Assembly: GCA_035470525.1 (NCBI GenBank)
Contig: DATIQT010000023.1
Coordinates: 1-5,402 of the forward strand
Direction of reading: 5' to 3'
Source: CALXSC01 sp035470525
GTDB taxonomy: Bacteria; Pseudomonadota; Alphaproteobacteria; Rickettsiales; UBA1997
DNA: 5,402 nucleotides
Shown here: positions 1 through 5,272 of the stretch, piece after piece
How positions within the stretch are numbered: the first letter of the stretch is position 1
How the letters are laid out: each line of letters begins with the position of its first letter
Translations under genes and position numbers: made by a program
Notes under the pieces: generated by a model
The model's database searches: none
What the model was told of the DNA's origin: nothing
Seen by the model: the letters and a program-made list of their open reading frames with translations, nothing else

Positions 1-453
1 AATACAAAGTTTGATGCTGGAATTAAATTGACAGATATTAAAATGCCAACATGGAACACTAATGGTGCAACATTTCATGGACAGTTCTCTGCTGGAAGTT
101 TTAGAATTAATCTGTGGAGTTATAATTCAAAGTTTGAAGTACCAAGTGGTTATGGTTATGCAAATGAAGGAACACTTCAACCATTTATTCCAAATGGAAC
201 TGCTTTATTACTTCCAGAAGATGTGAGATTTGATCTTGTATATGCTGGAATAGATAATTCAGCAACTATGATACATAATGGAAGTATTGGAAACATAAAT
301 GCTTTAACTATGATCAAAACAAAACAATTACCATATGCTTACTGGTCTTTATTATCGGTAGGAACTACTGCATTTGTATATGGAGTTAAGAGTAGACCAT
401 TGTTTATTCCTACGAATAATGATTGCTTTGTGATTAGTTATAATTTGGTGTAG
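1..453 (+). CDS. Phage major capsid protein, lambda gpE-like, C-terminal part (5' cut by window edge)
   Basis: The frame is open from base 1 and gives about 150 residues ending in TAG at 451-453. The TTG at 28 is internal, so the true start lies upstream of the window. The order of motifs matches the C-terminal half of the lambda gpE capsid family as I know it. There is a Gly-rich lead into a hydrophobic strand (FRINLWSYNSKF), then PFIPNGTALLLPEDV, which corresponds to the family's 'P.G.v.l.p' segment, then VYAGIDN. The chain ends in SRPLFIPTNNDCFVISYN, like the family's 'saPL..p.nPdafv' ending. The role would be the main shell protein of a tailed-phage head. No head-completion or tail gene follows, so this is probably the edge of a decayed prophage or a lone captured gene. 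The assignment rests on remembered family pattern, not on a search. Confidence 0.7.
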   Translation, partial: NTKFDAGIKLTDIKMPTWNTNGATFHGQFSAGSFRINLWSYNSKFEVPSGYGYANEGTLQPFIPNGTALLLPEDVRFDLVYAGIDNSATMIHNGSIGNINALTMIKTKQLPYAYWSLLSVGTTAFVYGVKSRPLFIPTNNDCFVISYNLV

Positions 454-484
454 TTTTTTCCTAAAAACCATTGACTATTAAATT

Positions 485-493
485 TGCTATTAT
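485..493 (+). promoter_or_regulatory. Possible extended -10 promoter for the Nudix gene
   Basis: TGCTATTAT fits an extended -10 (TGnTATnnT) and would start transcription around base 500, about 30 nt before the Nudix ATG. The nearest -35-like hexamer, TTGACT at 471-476, is only 11 nt away, too close for a normal spacer. The call rests on the extended -10 alone and is tentative in DNA this AT-rich. Confidence 0.3.
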
Positions 494-528
494 AAATTTC
501 GTATCAGAAAAAATAATACTATTATTAT

Positions 529-966
529 ATGTCTAATAATCGTCAAGTATTAACTGGAGATGTTCATATTTTTATCATTAAAAATAATCAAATTTTGTTA
601 TTGAAACGCTATAATACTGGTTGGGAAGATGGTAAATACCATTTACCCGCTGGGCATAAGGAAGCCGATGAAACTTTCAAACAAGCTGTTATAAGAGAAA
701 CTATGGAAGAAATTGGTTTAAAAATTATTGAGGAAGACCTAGAATTTATACACTTTATGCATAGTAAAACAAATAATGAAAGAGCTGCAATGTTTTTTCT
801 AGCAAAACAGTGGACTGAACAGCCTATAAACAAAGAGCCGAATAAATGTAGTGGACTTGAATGGTTTAATTTGAATGAATTACCAGATAATATGGTTGAA
901 TATGCAAAAATAGCTATAAATAATTTTATTAAAAAAATTTATTATTCAGAATATGGATGGAAATAA
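529..966 (+). CDS. Nudix hydrolase
   Basis: This is a 145-residue protein, a normal length for a single-domain Nudix enzyme, which hydrolyses a nucleoside diphosphate linked to another group using Mg2+ held by the Nudix box. The box is complete at residues 42-64: G42, E48, R56, E57, E60, E61, G63. Thr58 stands where a hydrophobic residue is usual. Before the box are the typical strand with LLLKRYNTG and then GKYHLPAGH. After it come EPNKCSGLEWFNLNELP and a C-terminal YSEYGW, which fit a recognisable Nudix subgroup with 'EPdKc..l.Wf...LP' and 'ysE.GW'. The substrate cannot be read from sequence. ATG 529 is the first start in frame, and no Shine-Dalgarno sequence is evident. The 3' end overlaps the next gene by 14 nt, suggesting translational coupling and a shared operon. 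Confidence 0.92.
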   Translation: MSNNRQVLTGDVHIFIIKNNQILLLKRYNTGWEDGKYHLPAGHKEADETFKQAVIRETMEEIGLKIIEEDLEFIHFMHSKTNNERAAMFFLAKQWTEQPINKEPNKCSGLEWFNLNELPDNMVEYAKIAINNFIKKIYYSEYGWK

Positions 967-1105
967 ACTACTATTTTTAAAAAGTTTTAATAAACCACTG
1001 AAAATAGAGATTTTAGATTTAACTAATTCTAATAGAAAAAATTTATTCCAAAGCTGTGGCTTTGTTATGTCTATAATTGAAGACTCAAATCCAAATAAAA
1101 TATTA
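953..1105 (+). pseudogene. 5' fragment of a gene interrupted by the IS element (N-terminus of a probable radical SAM protein)
   Basis: ATG 953, which overlaps the end of the Nudix gene, opens 51 codons that run exactly to the last base of the left target-site copy at 1105. The reading frame then enters the insertion sequence and picks up 17 foreign codons before TAA at 1157-1159, giving a 68-residue chimera. If the element and one target copy are removed, codon 51 (TTA, 1103-1105) is followed in frame by TAC at 3123. The frame then stays open for 77 more codons, which argues that this is real interrupted coding sequence. I do not recognise the N-terminal sequence (MDGNKLLFLKSFNKP...). It may be the N-terminus of the radical SAM protein that follows (see 3338-4327). 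Confidence 0.75.
1098..1105 (+). repeat. Target site duplication, left copy
   Basis: AAATATTA lies directly outside the left terminal inverted repeat and is identical to 3115-3122. A length of 8 bp is usual for IS1595-family insertion. Confidence 0.95.
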
Positions 1106-1129
1106 CGTAATGTCTTAACTATTGGTGCA
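1106..1129 (+). repeat. Left terminal inverted repeat of the IS
   Basis: These 24 bp are the exact reverse complement of 3091-3114. The outer end reads CGTAATGTC and the inner end TTGGTGCA. The first inner mismatch is at 1130 versus 3090. Confidence 0.95.
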
Positions 1130-1138
1130 AAAAAGTTC

Positions 1139-1169
1139 TTGACATATAAAAAAAGTTAGTTAATATAAT
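1139..1169 (+). promoter_or_regulatory. Consensus promoter of the transposase gene
   Basis: A perfect -35 box TTGACA (1139-1144) and a perfect -10 box TATAAT (1164-1169) are separated by 19 nt, slightly longer than the ideal 17. Transcription would start near 1176, giving a leader of about 23 nt before ATG 1199. The promoter begins 10 bp inside the left terminal repeat. It should also transcribe the passenger gene. Confidence 0.7.
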
Positions 1170-1198
1170 ATTTGGATTAATAAAATTACTAACTAACT
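1154..1198 (+). promoter_or_regulatory. Inverted repeat that could block transposase translation from read-through mRNA
   Basis: AGTTAGTTA (1154-1162) is the exact reverse complement of TAACTAACT (1190-1198), with 27 nt between. The right arm ends on the base before ATG 1199. The left arm lies between the -35 and -10 boxes, upstream of the predicted transcript start. The element's own mRNA would therefore lack the left arm, while transcripts entering from the Nudix side would contain both arms and could fold over the initiation region. IS10 and IS50 are known to limit transposition with terminal structures of this kind. The function here is inferred. Confidence 0.5.
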
Positions 1199-2074
1199 AT
1201 GAATATAATAGAAATTTATAAAACATTTCCATCACAAGAAGATTGTATAAAATATTTGGAAAAAGTCAAGTGGAATAATGAACCAAGATGTCCTTATTGT
1301 AATTCTACTAAACATTCAAAGACTAAATACGATAATAGATATTTTTGTTCTAATTGTAGAACTTCTTATAGTGCTACAGTTGGCACAATATTTCACGATA
1401 GCAAAATACCATTACAAAAATGGTTTTTAGCTATTTGTCTTGTTCTTAATGCAAAAAAAGGTATATCTAGCCGACAATTAGCAAGGGACATTGAAGTAAA
1501 TAAAAATACCGCTTGGAGAATGCAAATGCAAATAAGAAAAGCAATGAATGAAACCCCTAGCTTATTAAGTGGAATTGTAGAGATGGACGAAACATATATT
1601 GGGGGAAAACCAAGAAAATCAAACAATAAAGATGATGATAACAATATAACACCATTAAAAAGAGGAAGAGGAACAAAGAAAACCGCAGTTGTTGGAATGG
1701 TTCAAAGACACGGAAAAGTAATTGCTAAAAAGCAATCAAAATTATCTTTTATGGATTTAAAAAGAACCGCAAAGGAAAGTATAGATTTTAATAATTCTAT
1801 ATTAATGACAGATGATTATAGAGGCTATATTCCTTTTAAGAACTTTATAAATCATCAAACAGTTAATCATAGCAATAAACAATATGTAGATGGATTTAAA
1901 CATACAAATACTATTGAGGGCTTTTGGGGATTACTTAAGAGAGGCATAACAGGTCAATATCATTGGTTAAGTGATAAATATCTTAACCGATATATAAATG
2001 AGTTTTGTTTTAAATATAACAATAGACAAAACAAAAATATTTTTGAGTTATTATTAATAAATGCGGTTAGATAA
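1199..2074 (+). CDS. IS1595-family (ISXO2-like) DDE transposase
   Basis: At 291 residues it is full length for the family. It has an N-terminal zinc ribbon with C31-P-Y-C34 and C50-S-N-C53, then a helical DNA-binding stretch (about 75-115, KKGISSRQLARDIEVNKNTAWRM). The ISXO2-like catalytic domain follows. The candidate acidic triad is D130 (VEMDETYIGGK), D205 (LMTDDYRGY) and E240 (HTNTIEGFWGLLKR). The C-terminal YLNRYINEFCFKYNNR is also typical. The protein would cut and join the element's 24-bp ends. ATG 1199 is the first start after the promoter, and no clear Shine-Dalgarno sequence precedes it. The last 14 nt overlap the passenger gene. No frameshift or missing motif is seen. Confidence 0.95.
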   Translation: MNIIEIYKTFPSQEDCIKYLEKVKWNNEPRCPYCNSTKHSKTKYDNRYFCSNCRTSYSATVGTIFHDSKIPLQKWFLAICLVLNAKKGISSRQLARDIEVNKNTAWRMQMQIRKAMNETPSLLSGIVEMDETYIGGKPRKSNNKDDDNNITPLKRGRGTKKTAVVGMVQRHGKVIAKKQSKLSFMDLKRTAKESIDFNNSILMTDDYRGYIPFKNFINHQTVNHSNKQYVDGFKHTNTIEGFWGLLKRGITGQYHWLSDKYLNRYINEFCFKYNNRQNKNIFELLLINAVR

Positions 2075-3041
2075 AATGATGGAAAAAGATTTAAGAATTA
2101 AAAAAATACCGGAAGAAAAACTACAAAACGGTAAAAGATTAAATGGAAAAATAAGAGTTGGAGATTTTGAAATAGAGTGTTATCATTTAGATAATGATAA
2201 AAGGGTAATTTCCGGTCGTGGATTACAAAAAATACTAGGTTTAAATAAAAGAGGTCGTACTGAAGCCTCCGGCAACACATTAAAAAATACATTGTTATCA
2301 TTCAAAAAATTTGATAATTGTCCGGAACAAATAAGTTTTATAGAGAATGTTTTTAATAATGAAGTTGTTGAATTTAAAAGGTTCGGTGCCGGAGGAACGG
2401 CAAGTAAAACTCACGGATTTGAAGCGACTTTTTTAATGGATATTTGCCATTTCATTCAAGATTTGAATTTATTAGGAATTTTACCGGAAAAATTACAAGA
2501 ATTACACAAACAAGCAACAGCTGTTGAGCGTGCTTATTCAAAATTGGGTATTATAGCACATATTGACGAAGCTACTGGATATACTAAAGAAAAAGATGAA
2601 TATGACCGTAAATTTGCTGAATTTATTAGAAATGAGGCAAAGGAATGGGAAAAAGAGTTTCCGGAAGAATTGAAAGATATTTTTTACAGAATATATGGAA
2701 TAAAAAAAGTAAAAAGCAAAAATGCTCCTCAATTTTTTGGTAAATTAATCAATAAATATATATACTATCCATTAGCTGAAAGTAATGGAGCTATTTTACA
2801 AAATTTAAGAACTAAAAATCCGGTAATTGTATCTAAAAATAGGAAATCATATAGAAAATTTAGATTTTTCCAATTTTTAAGTGATGAGGTGGGTTTGCCA
2901 GAGTTAAGAAAGCATTTATGGAAATTAATTGGTATCGGTAATGCATCAGTAAATAAAGACCAATTTAATAGAAATTTTGCAAGAGCATTCCCAAAAAAGA
3001 ACAAACAATTAGAATTTGAGTTTAAAGAATTAGAAGATTAA
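2061..3041 (+). CDS. P63C-domain protein, IS passenger gene
   Basis: This 326-residue protein lies inside the IS. The C-terminal part (about 198-311) follows the P63C domain pattern: DEATGY (169-174), then FPEELKDIFYRIYG, a 'GKLINKYIYYPLAESNGAILQNLRTKNP' block written here in two parts (227-238 and 241-254), FLSDEVGLPELRKHL, and FNRNFARAFPK. The N-terminal half (GDFEIECYHLDNDKRVISGRGLQKILG) also resembles other P63C proteins. The molecular role is not established, and it is not needed for the DDE chemistry. ATG 2061 overlaps the transposase by 14 nt. ATG 2076 and 2079, just past the transposase stop, are equally possible, and termination-reinitiation is likely since no Shine-Dalgarno sequence is seen. 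Base use differs from its neighbours: CCGG occurs eight times here and once in the rest of the window, and 5 of 9 prolines use CCG. Confidence 0.85.
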   Translation: MRLDKMMEKDLRIKKIPEEKLQNGKRLNGKIRVGDFEIECYHLDNDKRVISGRGLQKILGLNKRGRTEASGNTLKNTLLSFKKFDNCPEQISFIENVFNNEVVEFKRFGAGGTASKTHGFEATFLMDICHFIQDLNLLGILPEKLQELHKQATAVERAYSKLGIIAHIDEATGYTKEKDEYDRKFAEFIRNEAKEWEKEFPEELKDIFYRIYGIKKVKSKNAPQFFGKLINKYIYYPLAESNGAILQNLRTKNPVIVSKNRKSYRKFRFFQFLSDEVGLPELRKHLWKLIGIGNASVNKDQFNRNFARAFPKKNKQLEFEFKELED

Positions 3042-3050
3042 TATTGTAGG

Positions 3051-3078
3051 CTAGAACCAGTTTATATATTGGTTCTAG
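3051..3078 (+). terminator. Perfect 9-bp hairpin after the passenger gene, possible terminator
   Basis: CTAGAACCA (3051-3059) pairs fully with TGGTTCTAG (3070-3078) around a 10-nt loop, 9 bp after the passenger stop codon and inside the right terminal repeat. No U-tract follows on the + strand, so intrinsic termination would be weak. It may instead stabilise the mRNA 3' end or block incoming transcription. Confidence 0.45.
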
Positions 3079-3084
3079 TATAAT
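3079..3084 (+). promoter_or_regulatory. Lone TATAAT near the right IS end, possible outward promoter
   Basis: A perfect -10 hexamer lies just after the hairpin and points out of the element towards the radical SAM genes. No -35-like sequence sits 16-18 nt upstream and no TGn precedes it, so this is weak. Confidence 0.18.
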
Positions 3085-3090
3085 ATGTTA

Positions 3091-3114
3091 TGCACCAATA
3101 GTTAAGACATTACG
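3091..3114 (+). repeat. Right terminal inverted repeat of the IS
   Basis: This is the exact reverse complement of 1106-1129 over 24 bp, with the inner end TGCACCAA and the outer end GACATTACG. Confidence 0.95.
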
Positions 3115-3122
3115 AAATATTA
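3115..3122 (+). repeat. Target site duplication, right copy
   Basis: AAATATTA is identical to 1098-1105 and directly adjoins the right terminal repeat. Confidence 0.95.
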
Positions 3123-3356
3123 TACATAAATTATAATCTAGAAGGTATTTTTATTTCACTAGAAATAGGAGATAAATTTAGAGATAGAAAAATAAAGATT
3201 TTGGAAAGAAACTTTAATGGTTCTTTTTATCTATACTATAAAAATCTAAAAAATTTATCTGATGATGTAAAAACATTAAATTATTATTATGATTATTATT
3301 ATGAAAATATAGGAACAATAAAAGAGGAAAAATTTGAAAAAATATTATACAACTAA
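3123..3356 (+). pseudogene. Continuation of the IS-interrupted gene (middle fragment)
   Basis: Joined to codon 51 of the 953 gene after removal of the IS and one target copy, this stretch adds 77 in-frame codons up to TAA 3354-3356, making 128 residues in all. The segment starts YINYNLEGIFISLEIGDK and contains an unusual YYYDYYY run (3282-3302, TAT codons around one GAT). It ends in a probable amphipathic helix (KEEKFEKILYN). I do not recognise a domain. The last 19 nt overlap the radical SAM frame that opens at 3338. One missing base here would explain both the early stop and the lack of a start codon in the next frame, so this is likely the N-terminal region of that protein. Confidence 0.6.
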
Positions 3357-4327
3357 TTAATGAGCTTTCGCTTTTAACCAACAATCCAACTAATATACAA
3401 GCAAATTCTGATAATTATAAAAATTTTTATAATAGTATTAAAGACATATCAGAAAAAATACATGAAAATTCAGATTATTTAGTATTAAAGAAAAATGAAA
3501 AATTTAAAAAAGCCTATCCAAGTGGGATAAATGTATTACCACCAAATGTAAGAAGCGATTTAAATCCTTCTTTTTTGGTTGTCCAAATTATTTCTGGTTG
3601 TCTCTTACAGAAAAAAAGAGGTGCATGTAATTTTTGCACATCTTTTAATATTAATCAATATAAAGAAAAAAACTTAGATGAATTAAAGGCTCATATAAAA
3701 GCAATTAAAGATTTTTATGGTAAAAATATAAATTATATAAACTATATATTTTTAGCAGATGCTGATCCATTATACACTGAATGCTATGATACTAAAGAAT
3801 ATTTAAAAATTTTAAATGAAGAATTTCCGAATATTAAATATGAATGCTTTATTAGCACTGTTGCGGCTTTGACAAAAAAAGAAAAAGGATTGCAAGAACT
3901 TAAAGATTTGGGTTTGAATAAAGTTTATTGGGGTGTTGAAAGTGCGGATGATTATGTATTAAAAATATTAAATAAACCGCAAAGAAAAAAAGATTTAGTT
4001 GAAGTTGCTAAAATAATGAAAAGGGTAAATCTTGAATTTACACCAATTATTATGACTGGTCTTGAAAACTTCAGCTATTCTTCTGATGATAAGAATTTAT
4101 GCAATAATCACATAAAAGAAACTTCTGATTTTATAAATAGTATTGCTTGTAAAGAAGTATATTTATCAAAATTTCAAATTTTACAAAATAGTAAAATATT
4201 TGAAATGTTAAATAACAATCAGATAAGTAAAAATGATTTTGAAAATTTAAAAGAAGACGGATATAGAAATATGATAAAATCAATAAATTGCGAAGTTTTG
4301 GGTGCATATGGAAATCAATTTTTTTAA
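3338..4327 (+). CDS. Radical SAM protein, COG1032-like; 5' end lost by IS insertion and frameshift
   Basis: The frame is open from 3338 (after TGA 3335-3337) to TAA 4325-4327. It has no in-frame ATG or GTG start before the core. The only usual start is TTG 3575, eight codons before the first cluster cysteine, and it would discard clearly coding residues (AYPSGINVLPPNVRSDLNPS). The [4Fe-4S] motif is C-x8-C-x2-C in GCLLQKKRGACNFC (3599-3640). Downstream are IFLADADPL (about 3746-3772), the strand VYWGVESADDYVLK (about 3923-3964) and TPIIMTGLE, all in the order seen in COG1032-type radical SAM proteins ('LILQ.t.GC..nkCtFC', 'FLADgD.L', 'iyiGlESg.d.vL'). It would cleave S-adenosylmethionine to start radical chemistry on an unknown substrate. 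Spacing to the cupin gene is 17 nt. The core looks intact but the gene is probably a pseudogene here. Confidence 0.85.
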   Translation, partial: KNIIQLINELSLLTNNPTNIQANSDNYKNFYNSIKDISEKIHENSDYLVLKKNEKFKKAYPSGINVLPPNVRSDLNPSFLVVQIISGCLLQKKRGACNFCTSFNINQYKEKNLDELKAHIKAIKDFYGKNINYINYIFLADADPLYTECYDTKEYLKILNEEFPNIKYECFISTVAALTKKEKGLQELKDLGLNKVYWGVESADDYVLKILNKPQRKKDLVEVAKIMKRVNLEFTPIIMTGLENFSYSSDDKNLCNNHIKETSDFINSIACKEVYLSKFQILQNSKIFEMLNNNQISKNDFENLKEDGYRNMIKSINCEVLGAYGNQFF

Positions 4328-4344
4328 TTTAAAAAAGGGAATAT

Positions 4345-4992
4345 ATGGAAGAAGAACTAGAAAAGTTAGAAAATATAATAAATAAAGATGAATTGGTAGA
4401 AAAAGCTCATGAGGTTTTAATAAAAATAGCCTCAAATGTTAAAAACATTGAATATTTTTTAAATAAACACTCCGATAGTCTTATAAATTATTCTGAGGAA
4501 TATGATTTTTTAACAAAAATATCATTATACAATACAAAAAATGATAAATTTAGATTAAGATTACATATATTTTTGCCCGGATACTCTAATCGCATTCATT
4601 ATCATAGATGGGATTATTGTAGTTGTATCTTAAAAGGTGGTTATAAGCATTATATATATTGTTCTGAAAATGAATTTAAAATAAATAATTATGATATTTC
4701 TACTTTAACACCAAAATGTATTCAGTATGAAGAAACATGGAATTTTTATTATTTAGAAAACTCTTTGTTGCATTCTGTAGAAGCTAAGCCAAATAGTATA
4801 AGTTTATTTTTAAAATTTCCTTCAGTTAAAGATAAATTTATAGTAATTGATAAAAAGAATAATAATTATTGGTGGCAATATGGGGCAAAGCAAGAAACAA
4901 AAGAGGAAAAACAAAACAAAATTTTGCTTCCGAATAGATTGGAATTTTTTAAACAACTAATTATTAATCAATTAAAGGAAAAAAATGAGTGA
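4345..4992 (+). CDS. Cupin-like protein
   Basis: This is a 215-residue protein with a helical N-terminus (1-60), a cupin-like beta core and a charged helical C-terminus. Cupin motif 1 is recognisable at residues 79-98 (GYSNRIHYHRWDYCSCILKG): G79, H85 and H87 in HxH, and the closing G98. The usual Glu after HxH is missing. Asp90 or Tyr91 occupies that region. The motif 2 equivalent is LENSLLHSVEAKPNS with H143. H85, H87 and H143 could hold one metal ion, so an oxygenase, isomerase or sensor role is possible, but the reaction is unknown. AAGGGA at 4335-4340 is a fair ribosome binding site for ATG 4345. Its stop overlaps the next ATG (ATGAGTGA, 4985-4992), so it is translationally coupled to the second radical SAM gene. 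Confidence 0.72.
   Translation: MEEELEKLENIINKDELVEKAHEVLIKIASNVKNIEYFLNKHSDSLINYSEEYDFLTKISLYNTKNDKFRLRLHIFLPGYSNRIHYHRWDYCSCILKGGYKHYIYCSENEFKINNYDISTLTPKCIQYEETWNFYYLENSLLHSVEAKPNSISLFLKFPSVKDKFIVIDKKNNNYWWQYGAKQETKEEKQNKILLPNRLEFFKQLIINQLKEKNE
4974..4979 (+). promoter_or_regulatory. Ribosome binding site of the second radical SAM gene
   Basis: AAAGGA lies 5 nt before ATG 4985 and inside the end of the cupin gene. This supports the 4985 start and the 8-nt overlap. Confidence 0.6.
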
Positions 4993-5272
4993 TAAATATT
5001 GTTCTGATGAATTTTTAAAACTAACCGAGCTTGTTCGCAAAAACAATAATGACGTTTTTAAGAATGCTTATATTTATATAACAGAAAACTGTCAATTAAA
5101 ATGTAAACACTGCTATCTTGGACAAAGATTGGTTAAGCCTCAAATTATGTCAAAAAATAAAGTATTTAATATATTGAAACTCTTGAAAAAATTAGGAGTT
5201 AAAAAATTAAGTATTTTTGGTGGTGAGCCAACTTTACATAAGGATTTTATTGAGATTGTAAAAATATCATAG
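4985..5272 (+). pseudogene. Truncated radical SAM protein (CX3CX2C type), N-terminal 95 residues
   Basis: The start is ATG 4985, with AAAGGA upstream and an overlap with the cupin stop. The cluster motif is C36-QLK-C40-KH-C43 after a typical first strand (AYIYITENC). It is followed by GVKKLSIFGGEPTLHKDF, where GGEP (79-82) is the usual SAM-contact motif. This CX3CX2C plus GGEPTLH combination is common among SPASM/twitch-type peptide- and protein-modifying radical SAM enzymes. The family is normally well over 300 residues. Here the frame ends at TAG 5270-5272 after EIVKIS, so most of the barrel and any C-terminal cluster domain are missing. Immediately downstream the sequence codes for a HIT protein in another frame, which points to a deletion or recombination joint rather than a point mutation. 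The product should be inactive. Confidence 0.85.

Larger units (their letters stand above)
1106..3114 (+). mobile_element. Complete IS1595-family (ISXO2-like) insertion sequence, 2009 bp, with passenger gene
   Basis: Both ends are fixed by sequence. The 24-bp perfect terminal inverted repeats at 1106-1129 and 3091-3114 are bounded by identical 8-bp copies of AAATATTA (1098-1105 and 3115-3122). Inside, in order, are a promoter, an apparently intact ISXO2-type DDE transposase (1199-2074), an overlapping P63C-domain passenger gene (2061-3041) and a hairpin (3051-3078). The element points the same way as the gene it interrupts. Identical target copies, perfect terminal repeats and undamaged ORFs suggest a fairly recent insertion that may still be mobile. 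IS1595-family members with passenger genes are known, and this 2-kb element fits that class. Confidence 0.96.

Noticed and set aside
28..30. TTG as start of the capsid gene
   Set aside because: The frame is open back to base 1 and the protein is clearly only the C-terminal part of its family, so TTG is an internal Leu codon.
446..470. Terminator after the capsid gene (TGGT ... ACCA with T and A runs)
   Set aside because: Only four base pairs match cleanly, with bulges inside, so it is not a convincing stem.
471..476. TTGACT as the -35 box of the Nudix promoter
   Set aside because: It is only 11 nt from the extended -10 and 14 nt from TATAAA, both too short for a normal spacer.
953..1159. 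A 68-residue ORF as a stand-alone small gene
   Set aside because: Its last 17 codons come from the IS end. The first 51 continue in frame after the element, so it is a chimera of a broken gene.
1393..1644. Minus-strand ORF opposite the transposase
   Set aside because: It is the reverse shadow of a well-supported transposase, with hydrophobic composition typical of antisense AT-rich DNA. The minus-strand ORFs at 609-833, 2098-2301, 2538-2732 and 2765-3004 were rejected for the same reason.
3282..3302. TAT trinucleotide repeats as a phase-variable tract
   Set aside because: There are only three plus three units split by GAT. Changes by whole units would keep the frame, so switching is unlikely.
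3336..3345. Programmed ribosomal frameshift or transcriptional slippage at the A6 run
   Set aside because: The zero frame (GAA AAA ATA) does not give an X XXY YYZ heptamer, six A residues are short for efficient polymerase slippage, and the gene is already cut by an IS. A plain mutation or sequencing error is simpler.
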